A stretch of DNA of 64,000 nucleotides from Takakia lepidozioides (taxonomy: Eukaryota; Streptophyta; Takakiopsida; Takakiales; Takakiaceae). Both the position numbers and the translations under genes were made by a program. Every line of letters starts with the position of its first letter. Positions within the stretch are counted from its first letter, which is position 1. Location: NCBI GenBank assembly GCA_030704615.1, contig CM060731.1:85292756-85356755 (forward strand), in the 5' to 3' direction. Under the pieces are notes generated by a model, which did not search any database, was not told where the DNA came from, and saw only the letters and a list, made by a program, of their open reading frames with translations. Below, one piece after another: positions 10,501 to 23,787 of the stretch.

Positions 10501-11034
10501 CTTCAACTGAAACTCCGATGTGTCAAGCGAGCCGGGCGGAAGGTCCACATACCAAGGGCAGTCGTGCAAATGCTCCAAATGCCACTCCTTTACCATAAGG
10601 TCAGTGTACATGGAGTCAGCGCCAGGGTTACGCCATGCGAGGAAAAAGGGCGGCTCGAAGGCAAGATGACCTTTGTCCAACAGGGAGAACACAGAGGAGT
10701 CGGCCGACGGACTTGCCCGCCAGCGGACTTGCACAAAGGAGTCGGCCAACGGACTTGCTGAGTTACCTGCCAGGGGACTTGCCAAAGAGACTGACAGTGG
10801 ACCAATGCAGTGGACTTCGACGCAAGTCTACAGGTGAGGTATGTGAAACTTACGTAATAGCGTTTATTTTGGCATCGGCATCGTCCACAATGAAGGTATT
10901 GGGTCGTCAGTTTGGCATATATGCGAGGAGTGCGTCACGCAAGGCTATCATCCACGACACCAGGTCTGTTATCCGATTACGCGCGGATATGATGTAGGCA
11001 ATTGGTATACCGTTAAGCCACTCGTCGAAGACCA

Positions 11035-12180
11035 TCAACGTGTACAATGGGAACTGTTCAGATGCTGAATGTCAGATGCTGCCAATGTGCATAGACCCAC
11101 AAATTGTGCATGCGAAGAAATAGTAAAAGGGATGAAGAGTACCTTGTGATGATTTGTCTCAAAGATTGCATCGCATGCAACGATACGGACATGACCTAAT
11201 TGAAGCATTCGCTTCTTCTGCCACTCAGTCTGTATGCCAATAATGAATGTCAAATCTCCATCGTAATGCTTAAATGTTGGCGCCATTTCTCCTCTTGATA
11301 GAAGAAGACTGACGCGGGGTTCTGGTCTTTCCACATGCGGACACTTTCCACATCATTGGCGTGTTTTTTGAACGTTTGCCACGCCCGTTTCTCGGCCATG
11401 TTGCGGACATCTTGTTCCAAAAGAAAATCATCGCGTGTCCATGGTGCATCTCCCAAACCAGTGTTGTTCATTACGTACTCCTTATGTTCCATCATGATTT
11501 GGGCGACCGTCAGCCCTCGGCACAAACACTCGATGACCCAGGCTTTCAATTCTTCTCTAATATGGGGTGCATATGCGTGACGGGTGTTCCTGAACCCAGC
11601 GGACTTCCCATGCGAGGCTTTCCCTTGCGCATCCACATGCTCCATGTTGTTGTTGTATGCGAGGACACAAATGTCCGATGCTAGGTAGCATTGTCGGACC
11701 TTGAAACAACACTGGCAACCATGCTTGTAAGACTCTCCATAGTCTGACTTCGTCCTCCTTGGGCCTTTATGTGGGTGTTGTGTTCCAGCACCCACATTCG
11801 GTCCTCCACGCTTTTGTTTTGGATCCTCCACAATTGCATTGTTGGTGCGCTTGTCATCGGGTCCGTAACAACATTGATACCTGTCAATGAAATTCAAAAT
11901 AGATAACCATGGACTTATGGAAGCACGACACCACAGTGGGTGACAAACGGAAATCACAACAGAAATGCAATGAGACACCAAAAGGACTGTGAGGATGGTG
12001 CACACATGATACTGGTCAAGAATGTGTTGGCTCTGGGAGCTTTTTGCATTCTGGGTTCCACTTTACAATGCACATTCACCCAAAACCAGCAGTCCTCCAG
12101 ACTCTCCTCTCCAAGGACAAAGTCGTCCACTCTATCCCAAGGTATACAAGTCTTTTTAACATTCATTCGCATCCCCATAA
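11035..12180 (-). mobile_element. MULE 2: second Mutator-like transposase type, fragment
   Basis: Reading leftwards from about 12180, a segment with WDRVDDFVLGEE and CWFWVNVHCK comes first, then a stop, then a frame at 12005-11250. That frame has a Cys/His zinc region (HGCQCCFKVRQCY, ICVLAYNNNMEHVD, then HG), a helical block (HIREELKAWVIECL) and KRAWQTFKKHAND. A frameshift near 11270 leads to 11334-11035 with LTFIIGIQTEWQKK and VRIVACDAIFETNHHKVLF. This is the region of the first catalytic Asp and the TN motif of Mutator transposases. The rest of the catalytic domain and any SWIM finger are absent. It differs from the 6-kb, 26-kb and 61-kb family. Confidence 0.6.
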
Positions 12181-12239
12181 ACCCGTTTTACGTCTCACTC
12201 TTCCAATGGAGGTCCTTGTTGTTGAAGGGTCTTGGCTAG

Positions 12240-13300
12240 GGTGTTTGCAAACATTGCCGAAGAGGCCGTATAAGCGGGCTTTCAGTTTTCAGTATCTCAT
12301 TGCCTTCTGTTTCTACGTCCATGCCCTGTACAGTACAGAACACACGCTCCAGAACATACAAAGAACGCGCCGCAGTACCCTGGACATGATGGAGAACGTG
12401 CACGGCGCAACAAGACGCACGTTCGCAACTGCTGGCAGATGGCAGGCGGCAGGGATAAGGCGTGGCATGGTGCCCTAAAGGTGACTGGCACGACGGACTG
12501 GCCGCAGCGGCGGACCCCGGGCGTGGGTGCCGCGGCGGGGCCAAGGGGCCGCGGCCGAGGCGGGGCTAGGCGACCGCGTGCAGGGACGGGCAGGGTGGGG
12601 GGAGCCGAGCGTCTGTGCGCGGTGGGTCAGCTCATGCGTGCGCATTGAAGACACTATTATCTTAAAATGAGAGGCATTTCAGACCGATGGCCTTTTTATG
12701 GCCTTTTTATGGACGTCAACAAATAAAGGTCGTCAGTCTTATGCAGGTTTCAGGACCAATGCCGAGTTACGGGATGTGTTTAGCGTGACGATTCTACAGT
12801 CACATCCACTTCATCGAGCAATACAAATCACTTGTCAATTTCAAAACCCTTAGTCACAAAGATTCGACACGTTCACTCGCAGTTTGAGGCAAGCCAGGAA
12901 AATCAAGTTTGCGACCTCAGTGGGCTTCTGGCCATTCACAAGGGAATGGGCATTTTCGAGCTCAGGGCCTTTGCACATTCTAGTTACGCGCTTTTGTGGG
13001 TCGCAAACTGACCCGAAAATGAATTCCATGTGTGTGTGTGTGTGGGTCCTGGCAGTAAGAGCAAGGGCAAGGGCGGTGAATGGATAAGCACGTGGTAGTG
13101 CACCATGAAGTTGGAGGTGGTGTTACTGTAATCAATTAGTCATGCCGACACAATGTTGCCGCCGCCCTCCCGCACACACGTTGTTCCAAACCTGCAGATT
13201 ACATGTACATAGACGCACTTACAGCGATTACAGTCAATTTTGGGTCTGTTCTTTCCGCAACAAAGCGTCGTGGTCCTTTGAAATCCAAGCGAAGAGAGAG
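12240..13300. other. No recognisable gene; GC-rich patch
   Basis: About 12400-12650 is strongly GC-rich with CCGCGG-type runs and a long chance frame. The rest is ordinary noncoding sequence, including a short TG microsatellite near 13031. No domain or repeat family identified. Confidence 0.4.
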
Positions 13301-14100
13301 TTAACCCCTAAAAGACGACGCGACCTGATTCGGGTCGTGTCAGATTACTTGTCACGCTCCAATTCCCATGGATGACATTGGATGGAAGTGAACCTTGAAG
13401 ATGAATTGTATATGTCAGAGAGGAGCACATGTGAGAATTTACAGCGCCAAAAAATCATAAAAGCTCTGCTCCCTAGAATTTTGCAAAGTGCCAGGGTTTC
13501 ATGAAATCCAGTCTTAGAGCACCATTGACCTGCCTACGTGGCAGTCAAATGGGCAATGTTCAAGATAACATCTAAGGCTGAAAATTTATCATAATGACCA
13601 TGAAATGTTATTGTGCACTTACTTACCAGAGGAATTGGAAAACAAATGTCACCTACTGGGTGTACTTGGGAAAGAAGCCAAAACAAGATTTTTTACCCCC
13701 CAGATTTCACATACAAAGCAGGCCCCCCCATATTTTTGGAATTTTGGTCTGAGATTCTGGGAGATGACCTGTTGGTTGGCCCTTATCCTTATCCGGATTC
13801 TGGAGGCCATTTCTTGAAGAAAAAATGTAAAATCATCAAACTTGCATGGTCAAAGCAATTTTTCCTCTTTTTTTTTTGTTCATGGTTTCAACTTGGCCAA
13901 TTTTCTTTTGTTATAATCTACTAAATGGAACGGTCAAAAGTGCTACAATTTACTGAGGACCTTCATGTAGTATGTAGGGATGAAATGGAACGGTTCATCC
14001 AGCTGGATGTAAGGGGGTAGGAAGTTACAGCTCAGCAATGGAGGGTATGGCCCACTTTTTGGGAAAACTCCCAAAAGTTAGCTCGTCCTTTAGGGGTTAA
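13301..14100. mobile_element. piggyBac-like non-autonomous element, 800 bp
   Basis: The segment begins TTAACCCCTAAAAGACGA and ends in the inverse, TCGTCCTTTAGGGGTTAA. That gives a 14-bp terminal inverted repeat with one mismatch, starting CCC, flanked by TTAA on both sides. TTAA target duplication and CCY termini define the piggyBac superfamily. There is no transposase frame inside, so it would be a MITE-like derivative. The short inverted repeat could still be coincidence, or belong to another TTAA-ended family. Confidence 0.5.
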
Positions 14101-16435
14101 ATACACTACCTAGTTCATGGCCTTTATTTATGGGATGTATTTTTTTCATGAGCTCATGCTTGGTAGATGATGATACCTCAATAGGTAAAATCTATTCAGG
14201 CAGGGATGAATCCCTGTAGTAACAAGGCCCACCGTGCCAACCTTCCAAGAAGCTCGCGTGGGATTTAAGTGCTTTGAGGGGCAAGTGATCTGTCTAAAAT
14301 TACTGTCTGTCGGATATGCTTCACAAGTCAAAATTGTGTTTGAACTTCAAATCGAGATTTATAGGGGAAGCTATAAATTCTCTCATGCTCCTAGATGCAT
14401 AGGCCACAACATGTTCCTTTCCCTCTCGTTTCTAACTGAGGATAGCTGAGTCAGCAAGATCACTAGCATCCGTTTGTACTAAGAAGGGAACAGAAAAGTC
14501 AGGACAGAGACTGTAGTCAAGGCGATTTTGGTCGACAGTAAGATTGAATTAGATGCCCCTCAAAATTCTACCTGATTGACTACGCTGGTTGAATGTCACA
14601 AACGTCCAAGGTAGGTTACCTCTGATCCTCAAAAGTCGAGTGCACGCATTCTGAGTGTGAGCCGTAGGGAAAAACGAAGAGAGGGGTTAGCAAATTGGCA
14701 AGCTAAAGGTCTAATACACGAAATCGCAGAGTTGAAGAACGGCAGGAGTGCAACTGTGCAAGTGGGTAGCAGAGAGAGAGTCAGGCAAGAAAAAGACGAA
14801 TGGTCAGGACATTTTGTCAGGGTGGTAGGGGTGCTACGGGTAGTTGCCGGTCAGAAAGGAGGGAGACTGGAATGGGCAGTCAGCAACGCTCGAGTTTGCG
14901 TGAAGCAACACGAGCTGGCCCTTGCCACAATACCGGCTCGTCGTCTCTCCTCCCTAACTAGATACCTCTTGTCCGTATGAGCGAACTCATCGTATGTAAA
15001 CCCTTGTTTTCCTCATGCATCGCTCCTGTATCTTAGTCGCGGGAATTTCTCCACATCGTAGACACGGGCCATGTTTAGGTCGTTTTCTGCGCTGTGACGA
15101 GGCCGTTGGAAATGGTGAAGATGTTGTAGACTAAAAAGTCCAAAATAGAGACGGGAAGAGAGGGTTTTCTTGTGGATTGTCCTTGTTTGATTTCATGGGC
15201 TTTTAAGTTGTGCTCTTGGGGGCCGAGTTTCGAGACTTTCGTGGAGCTCAGGAATTGTGCGATGGCTCCCGCCAGTTTTGTTGGGATTTCTATATGGGGA
15301 TTCGTGTAGCACGATATCCGGCTGCGACAGGGTACCGTGTGTTTTCGGCCTTAATTGCATGGCTCACACTTGCCTTTGGATACCTGTACATCATTGTAGA
15401 TCGAGGGAGATGGACTCAGCTCTTGAAAGTACCCCAGGTGTGCTAGTTGGCGGGGAGGAGCCGTGTGCCGTTTAGGTGCGCTAGTGGCACCTCTCCGGGA
15501 GCGTTTGATCTGCACAAGCTACCTCAATGTTTCACTCTGCTATTTTCTTGCTTACACAGCCAGCATCCTTAATTATGCTATCCCTGTGGGGATCTTGGAA
15601 ATCTTTTGAGGGATTCTGGTTAAGAACGGAACATTAGACAGCATACAACTCAAATGTTTGGTTGGTTCTTTGCTTTGTTCAGATAGAGCTATATGCTCTT
15701 CTCCCTCTTTTTTTCTGGATAAAATGAGGGGTGAGTATCAAAGCAGGGCATTTACAGCTTCACGGATGGTTTTGTGATACTGGGATGCGGTTTTCTGCGC
15801 AGGAGGAAACCGGTGACTTGGATGTTATTTTGACAGTATTTTGCAGCAAAGGAGGACGAGTATCAATGCAACTTTGCTAAAAATGCCTGGTAAGCGACAT
15901 CATGTTACATCAGGCTCAAAAGTCTTCTCGGCAAATCATTGGAGGAACTTCCAGAATTGGTCGCTCTAGCCCTAGCTGAAATAATCCGGTCACATATAGC
16001 AACACCATTATGGAGCCTGGGGAATAGCCTGTCTCAGAGATGCATGGACATGTGGAATAGCTGTTTGGTAGTAGGTGTACTGCTTGGGCATTATGAAGTG
16101 GTCCATCATGGAATTCTGGTCATTTCATAGGAGGAATATTTTTAAGTTGCACAGATACTTTAAGAATTACTTTGTGGGACAGAATCCATCATTTGATTGG
16201 ACACTGCAGATGAAATGGGTGCTGTCTTTCGAGTAGTCATTTCAACTTCAGATGCTGTTGGAAATTGTGATATTAATTCTAGCTTTGGGAAGGGGCACAC
16301 TATAGTCAGTCAGGTGTCTTCAGATCTTAGAAGGTTCACTACTACAGATACTGCAACTCAATTGTTTGTGGATGATAGTCTATTGGAACATTCAAGGGCT
16401 TTTTGAATTTACAAGGTAACTGTTAGTGGATGCAG
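14101..16435. other. 5' flank of the Rab-GAP gene, no assigned exons
   Basis: The first coding exon(s), 5' UTR and promoter of the downstream gene should lie here or further left. I could not place a start codon with confidence. Open frames at 14657-14980 and 16197-16406 have no recognisable similarity. Confidence 0.4.
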
Positions 16436-19400
16436 AGGAATCCCATAACATTGATGAAGAAAATGGTACACGTGATGCATCCAGCAAGTGTTGGAAATTG
16501 AGAGGTGTCCAATGGCGAGTGAAGTTGGGTGTGCTACCCAGTAGTCCTGCCCCTGTTGATGAGCTGCGTCGAGCTGCAGCTGATGGCCGACGAAGGTCTC
16601 TCACTTCCCTCCTTCTATAGGGGGCAAATTAGGAATTTGCAAAGCATAAACACTTCTGGAAACCATTGAGCTTCTGAGTAGACCGGAAGGTTCCTTGGTA
16701 ATTTTCCTACTGACGTGTATCGAGAAATGGATTAGACAGGTAAGACGGTCAGATGTTGATGGCAGAGTCTGAATGCTGGCAGATACGCAGAGTTGCGGCG
16801 GCACCTTTTGGTAGATCCACATCTTATGGAAGAAGGCCAAAGGCCAACCCACCTCATAGACAATCCTCTCTCACTGGATCCTGGTGAGAACCTGCATCCC
16901 GTCCTGATTCCTTGACATGGTTGATCTGTGTAGATTGCTCCCCGTGAAAATATGTTGTCACTTGAATTATTGTTGGTTACCTATCTGCCAAATGCTTTGT
17001 ACCTCGAAAATATTGCTCTGTAGGTTTAGGGGGACCTCGTCTTTCATGAACGAATGTTGGGAAGTTACCATATCTACTTGAACCCCTGAAGATGCTCAAG
17101 TTGTTTTGCAGAGAGTATATGGGGTCGGTTTTTCCGGAATGCTGAGCTGGAGAGGACCATAGACAAGGACCTTAGCCGTTTGTATCCAGAGCATGGAAGT
17201 TTTTTCCAGAGTCCCGCATGTCAAGCTATGCTACGCCGCATATTGCTGGTGTGGTCCCTCATCCACCCACATGCCAGCTACCGCCAGGGTATGCTCATTC
17301 GATCCTCAGAACAATTTTGAACCATTCTATGAACCAGTGAATTTCATAGAAGACATCAATGTTACTATGTTAGCAGGAGGTAACTTTTTCTGAAGTATTG
17401 AACGCGGTCCTTCAACCTGTAGCAAATTAGGTGACCTTTGAGTTAGTCTGGTACACCTTCTGCAGGAATGCATGAGTTGCTGGCTCCTCTGGTGTATGTT
17501 CTGCACGTTGATGTGAATCACCTGGAGCAAGTCAAGCACCGGCACGAGGATCTTTTTCATGATCGTTTTGACAGTTTGGCCTCCTGGAATGGAGGCACGG
17601 AGAAGGCAGCACATGTGGTAGTTTCTGGGTCTGAGGAGACCTTGTTTTCAGATTCTGATGAGGCATGGTACGTGGACTTTGTTGGCTCTGTATCTGGCTT
17701 GCAAACTTTACATGCCTTGGCAGTTCTCTCCTCGTGTTGGAAAGTGTGAATGCTAGTGAAGTATATTCTGATTTATAAACTTGTTATCAATAGGGATTTT
17801 TCATGGGGGCTTGTTTCTCTATATGTCCATCTATCCTGGCAACTGTGGTTTGTCTGATTATTGCATTGTTTAACACAAGTCATAATATCTTAAACTTTCA
17901 GGTGATTTCCTTCACCTGAAAGTTTAACACTTCTGCACCTCAGGAGCCTGCATGCAGGTTGTAGTATGAGACTTGGGTGAAGTCCTCCTCATAGCTGCTT
18001 GGTTGCTTACTTCAAAATGTATATGGGTGGAATCAGGGCTGGGAGGGACGGCACATTCTCTGATCCCTTCGGGGCTGATGCAGACTCTCGGGTCATAGTG
18101 TTGGGGAGTGATACTTATGGTGCAGAAGGAGAGCTGGGTGCCCTTTTATCCTCAAGATTTGTGGAACACGATTCCTATTGCATGTTTGATGCATTGCTGA
18201 GTGGGCAGAATGGGGCTGTTGCCATGGCGGACTATTTTCTCACCTCAACGGGATCAAACTCTCCTGTGGGGGTCCCTCCAGTGTTAGAAGCCTCGGCAGC
18301 CCTCTACAGGGCATTGGCAGCCATAGACATACCCCTTTACAGCCACCTTGTAGAAGTGGGAGTCGAGCCCCAGTTTTTTGCCTTGCGCTGGCTGCGGTTG
18401 CTCTTTGGCCGGGAGTTCGTACTCGACGATTTGCTGCTAGTTTGGGATGCAATTTTCTCAGCATCTAATACTCCAATACCTCCTGGGGAAGGGGATGATT
18501 ACAGTAGCAGTGTGGAATATTCGGCCCGCAGCGCTCTCATTTCAGCCCTGGCTGTGTCCATGCTACTCTATGTCCGGCCTGCACTGCTTGCTGCACCTGA
18601 TGCCACAGGATGTCTACAAAGATTGTTGAATTTTCCACAAATTCCTGATGTGAGGAACCTCATTGAAACTGCACAGTTGTTGCAACCTATGGCCCAAGCA
18701 GCTGCTAGAACTCCCCCGCCTCCTGTTGCTAAAAGGGCACGCTCTTATGACAACAAGCGCATTATGAAGCACACTAGAAGTGGAAGTATTTCGCCACCAA
18801 CGTGTCAAGGCCATGTGGGCTTGCGTAACCAGCTGTCCACTCCTTGCTCCCCTGAGCTTCTGCGAATGTCGATACCTGAAAGCTACTGGGAAGAAAAATG
18901 GACCCATTCCATCTTACAACGAGTTGCGTCAGGGGTTGACCCACGGGGCATGGATCCAAGTGGAAAGCTGTCATCAGGTCAGCTCCTTACTTCCTGTTCT
19001 TCTGCTTGGTAAAGTTGTCTTCATTGTTAGTATGTGGAGCTGGTTTTGGTATACAAAAAGTATCGTGGAGATAAGTGGAACTTGCCTGTTTTGAGTAGGA
19101 AAAATCCCAGCAAGGTCCAAGATCAGCATTTGGGTGCTGGCCAACATTTTATGTAAGATGTAAGGCACCTCAATTTGTTGGGCATGTACATCAGCAGAGC
19201 TCTGTGGAGATCAAATAATTGTAGTTTCTGTTTCATTCAGTGGAAGTATGGTTCTTCCCGGTCATTACAATGCTTAGGTCCACCAGAACTGTAACTTGTC
19301 AGTCCAACAGAGAGGGCCTGATAAATATACTATCTGTCCAGGTTTTTTTTAGCCATATGGCTATGTGGTGGCAACTTATTGCACCTCATGTGATCTGCAT

Positions 19401-22400
19401 TCGCTTTCTGGACTGGTCTAGACATCAGGATATTTATTTTGTCTCGGGCAAGTCTAAACACAGAGTTTTTGCAGGTCAAACCTCAGAGGTCTCTGAGGTT
19501 TCTGATAAGTCTGACAGACAGCAAGAGGCAGCTTCTGTCCTAGCAGAGTTGGCCAGGAATGACACATCTCTGAAGCAGGGTTCTGGTGAGGCATGTGGAC
19601 CCTCCAGAGGAACTATTGAAGCTGCACAGAAAGCCATTTGCTTAAACGGAGGAGCTCAAATTAGAAACAGGGCCATTATCTCGAATGAAACAGACACGGC
19701 CCAAAATGGGGAGTCCAGGACTGTGTCAAGTGATGATGATGGTGAGAATCTTCAGTGGTTGTACTCTGTGAACTCATCATCTAATGAGACAAAAGAAGTG
19801 TCTCCAGCTAATGCAAACCCATATCAAAAGTGGTGCTCTTCGGAGAGGCCTGCCTGTGCAAATAAGGTTGAGACAATCATTCCCTCACAGCGTTCACGCA
19901 TAGGAGAATTGCAGAAGCAGCCAGTGGAGGCGCTTTCACCTCCAGGCCCTGTAGGATCTAGAGTACTTGGTTTGACAGAAAGCAGAATGTGTGACAATGC
20001 CACCAATTCCTCCATTCCTAAGCAAAGAGTAAAGATGTTAGCAGCCAAATCTTCAGCCAAGCACAAGGGAGGTGGAAACGCTAATGGTGACTCTTCGGGC
20101 CATATTGTACAGGCTGCTGGTAACATTAAATACCCCCACTCTACCATCACTGGCAGTTACAGTGGTAGTACAGGGAACAAATGGAAGGAACATGTTGCTA
20201 CTGAGGAACAGCGTAACCTTTTGCATGAGTCTAGTCCTGGTGCACAGGGACTTCATCTTGCAGAGTTTGGAGATGAGCAACAGGCATTATCCGAATATAC
20301 AGCTATTGGAGAGAGCAATAAGTCGTCCATACTCCCCCCACATTCAGAGTTCTCATTGAGGGTCAGCTTAAGTGATTCTGATGGGGGTTACTCTTCACTA
20401 GAAGATCCCCCAAGCCACTTGCAATTGGAAAAAGGGTCCTTAGGAGATGACATGTCACAAGGTCGGTCTTTGACAAGTTCACCCTCCAGAGGTTCAGATG
20501 CCAGCAAAGATAATATGGAAGACAGCTCGCAGATAACCAAAGACCCAAGTCTGTTAGACAAGCTGAACTCTACACCACCAACCCTTGTCCACACAAGCAA
20601 GCCTAATTGGGTGTGGACTTTGGGCAAGAGCACTGACAAAACCGGTAAGTTCATATTTTTTGGCTCTCTCTTTAATCTTAAGATCGTCCTTGCAGTGAAA
20701 CCTCAACAAGGCTGTGTGTTGGGAATATTTGTGGTTCATTAAACACCTCTAATGTCAGTGCATCCCTTCTTCAGGGCAATGGATTTTCGATCAGTCATGA
20801 TCACCATTGTGGATTGTCTTCACGATTGTCATGGTAGATGTGTCCTAGAAAAATATGAGAATAGATGGCAGGTTCAGGCTGAAGTTCAATTAATTCTAGC
20901 TGTCTATCTTGCGACAATAGTGAAAACCTATGTGCTCCATGAGTGGCATGGAGAGGATAGCATATAGTACTGAACCCCTCTCAAAAGCATCAGAAGGTGT
21001 GTCACTACTCTTTTCCCCAGTTTGGAAGACTCAAGGCCCTTGCCAAAGCTGTGACCCTCCTTGGTCTGGGTTCTAAAGTTGTTACATGACATTCATGTGA
21101 GAGAAAATCTTCGGGATAATATCTGGGAGGCTACAAGCAATCATTTTCACAAATGATTTGTGTAATTGGAGCAAGGCTTTCATGATAGCAGTCCAATTCT
21201 GGCTCCCCTTGCCCCCTTTCCCACTTCTCCCCCTCTTTGCGCTTTTGTTGAAAATCAGCATGCTGTCTGTGGCGGCATGGCTAGAAGAGAAGTCTGATCA
21301 TTCAACTCTCCGTCTCCAGGCAGCACTGTCAGTACTGGGAGCATTGCGAGTGTGAGGGATAGCGACATTACCTCCACTCACAGTGCACCAAATGTGCCTT
21401 TGCGAAGGCCCAAACGCTGGTGGCGATCCAGTGCTGATGTTCTAACTGTGTCAGCCACAACTCGTGACTTGTCTCCTGGTGGTAACAATTTGGCAACTGG
21501 ATGCACCCAAGAGTCTCCAGCTAGAACTATACAAGAGTGTTTCAAGGAGTCTGTTGGAAGTGAGGTGTCTATGCCTACAAATGATGCAGATTTGCAGAGA
21601 GAGGCAATCATCAAGGAGGTGCTGGTGGAGCCTTTGGACAGCAATCCTCCTGAGCTTGTAAAGAAGACTAAAGAGAAGGGTTCATCAGCCGTCTTGCAAG
21701 CGTTTGGCCAATCCATGCTGGAGCACATTCAGGTGCTCTGTGAGCTTTTTACTCTATGTTCTTTTGGGCTGCTGAGAATGAATGTGTGTGCGCAAAAGAG
21801 AGAGAGGAGAGGGAGAGAGGGAGAACATAAGTAGAACATGTATCAGCCATCTTGACATTGGTCCATTGCATCATTTGAGAGTTGAATTGCAGCTTGAAGG
21901 AAACTTGGTTTGAGCTTCAATGCAACATGTGCACACCAGAATACTCTACTAATTGTGAGTGCTAAATGTTCAGCATCAATGAACTTTGTAGTAATGTTAG
22001 TACCCTAACCTTCAGGTGTTGGCACTACTGACCCTTGTAGTCCATTAGCATTAGAGATCTGTGAGGAGGTAATTGGAGCCATGGGCAGACCCCTGGCAGT
22101 TTTTTGTGGTCCATAATTATCTTCTGGGGTCGCAGGTCAGGTAAAGGTATGTCCTGCCTGCAGACAAGAAACTGAAGGACCTGAAGTTTGTAATGTGTTA
22201 GAGACACCACTTTCCCGGCTGTTGCAGTTCCATTTGTTTCCCAGTAGAAGTCAAATCCTCAATATGGCAGCTTGCCACCCTGTTTATGCATTTTCATTTG
22301 GACATCAGAGGACTACTTATTTTGCAGTTATTCAAGTGATTTAATGAAGGACTTGCAGGTTTTGGAATCAGCTTTGACCCAAAGGGCCCCTGTCCTGAGA

Positions 22401-22505
22401 AGGGAGCAGCCTTCCAAGACTGTTCTGGGTGGGAAGGGGCACGTGGCTGCACTCGTGGCTCTTGCAGAGCTTCGCAAAATTAGCAGTGCATTGCAGCAAA
22501 TGTAA
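16436..22505 (+). CDS. TBC-domain Rab GTPase-activating protein (TBC1D5-like), 5' end not placed
   Basis: Eight exons can be traced: 16436-16595, 16783-16883, 17112-17288, 17466-17667, 18037-18977, 19475-20644, 21320-21732 and 22359-22505. All introns are GT-AG and the frame is kept throughout (1102 codons plus stop, plus an unplaced 5' part). The TBC domain opens with LRGVQWRVKLGVLP. It has the arginine-finger motif IDKDLSR (IxxDxxR), the glutamine-finger YRQG, and the later blocks MHELLAPLVYVLHVDV, TYGAEGELGALLS and VGVEPQFFALRWLRLLFGRE. TBC proteins speed GTP hydrolysis by Rab GTPases on endomembranes; TBC1D5 relatives act with retromer on endosomes. The Ser-rich exon 6 looks disordered. 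The C-terminus has a helical stretch with a Leu/Ala pattern. No frameshift or stop was found, so it is probably functional. Confidence 0.9.
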
Positions 22506-23060
22506 TAGCTGCCCTGTAGATTTATCTGGCCATTCATTTTATTCCATTCCAGTGACCGCCCTCCTCAGAGTCACCACATACTATACATGAGATATTACCC
22601 ATTGAGGCAGAGAAATGTAGGAACAAATATGCCAGGGTTTGTATCCAACTGGCTCACATGTAGCCAAAGACTGGTGTGAGTTGTCATGTGTACATTAGAA
22701 TGAGATTGGACTTAATGTTTTGAATCTGCAAAACATTTGTTTACTAGGTAGCTTTGAGGACCATTCGAAAATAAGTGCTCAGAAGGCAGCAGCCATGAGG
22801 TGACCATTTTACCAGGATCCTGTACACAAGGAGAGAGATGTGAGGATGTTCCGTCAGTTTTGCTGGCGATTCAAATTTTATTTTTGATATAGATTGTTGT
22901 CTAGCTGGAGTTAGCTAGTGGCTGTCCACAAGAACGAACTCAGCAGCTTTTTATTAGCATCCAACAACTTGAAATGGTTTTTCAGTTCGGAGGAGAGGTT
23001 CTAGAAGAACAACAAGTGGCTCTGCCACAAGAGGCTGTGTCCTTGCTCTTTCCTTGGGTG
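22506..23060 (+). other. 3' flank of the Rab-GAP gene
   Basis: This probably holds the 3' UTR and downstream sequence. No further exon, repeat or RNA gene was recognised. Confidence 0.4.
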
Positions 23061-23072
23061 ATTTTGGGGTTG

Positions 23073-23226
23073 TTGTTTTAAACTTTTTCCACGGCTTCAT
23101 GAATCATGCCATGAACCCTCCATAGACTAGGCTTAATGGATAAGCCTAGTTCTCCCCCTTAGGCAAGATGTCTCCACAATCCCCCTATCCCTTGTTTTAT
23201 ACTTTTTCCATGGCTTCATGAATCAG
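23073..23226. repeat. Direct repeat flanking a hairpin
   Basis: A block of about 33 bp (TTGTTTTAAACTTTTTCCAC then GGCTTCATGAATCA) at 23073-23106 returns at 23192-23225 with two or three changes. Between them CTAGGCTTA ATGGA TAAGCCTAG forms a 9-bp stem. It may be a small insertion with a long duplication, or a local tandem duplication. Confidence 0.5.
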
Positions 23227-23473
23227 AGAGCTCCTATTTTGTCAGTTAACAGCTATATTCCATTAGTGACGAAGGTAAACGAAGGTCAGCATGAACATTT
23301 TCCCCTGTCCAACAAACCTGCCCAATTAAAGCACCTACGGCCAACGAAGGAGGCATCATCCGCGGTTGTAGAACACGGGCCGGTTTGCGGAAAGGAAAAC
23401 AAATGATAAAAATGGATTTTTTTTTTTTTTTTTTCTCAATTAATGCCAATCTGACCATATGTTATGGCATGCC

Positions 23474-23676
23474 AAGGACCCACCTACGTCCACCGAAGAT
23501 GAGTGAACTTGTGAGGTTGTTGTAGAGCAAACTACTTATATATCAGGGATACGGTCGGAAACATCAACCATAAGTACAAAAAAATGATAAATTAATCTAA
23601 TTTTTTGCCTATCCGAAAATATTTTATAGGCAGTATAGGACCCACCTACGTCCACCAAAGGTGGGTCACTCCACAT
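23474..23676. repeat. Repeated GGACCCACCTACGTCCACC motif
   Basis: The same 19-bp block occurs at about 23478 and 23638. The second copy continues into AAAGGTGGGTC and can fold back on itself. AT-rich sequence with a T-run lies between. Nature unknown. Confidence 0.4.
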
Positions 23677-23787
23677 GATATGGTTTTTAATTCTCTTATT
23701 TAGCATCGCATATCCATCACCGACGAACGTCACATTCCTTCACGCAGGGCAAAGAGTACAATATGCAGATATATTGTTAGGGGAAGC

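Noticed and set aside
12297-12648. Long frames in the GC-rich patch
   Set aside because: GC-rich DNA lacks stops by chance; residues are Ala/Arg/Gly/Pro-rich with no domain.
14657-14980. 107-codon frame as first exon of the Rab-GAP gene
   Set aside because: No similarity to N-termini of the family and no donor joining it in phase to 16436.
16197-16406. Candidate upstream exon of the Rab-GAP gene
   Set aside because: It ends only 20-30 bases before the next exon's acceptor, too short for an intron, and has an in-frame stop.
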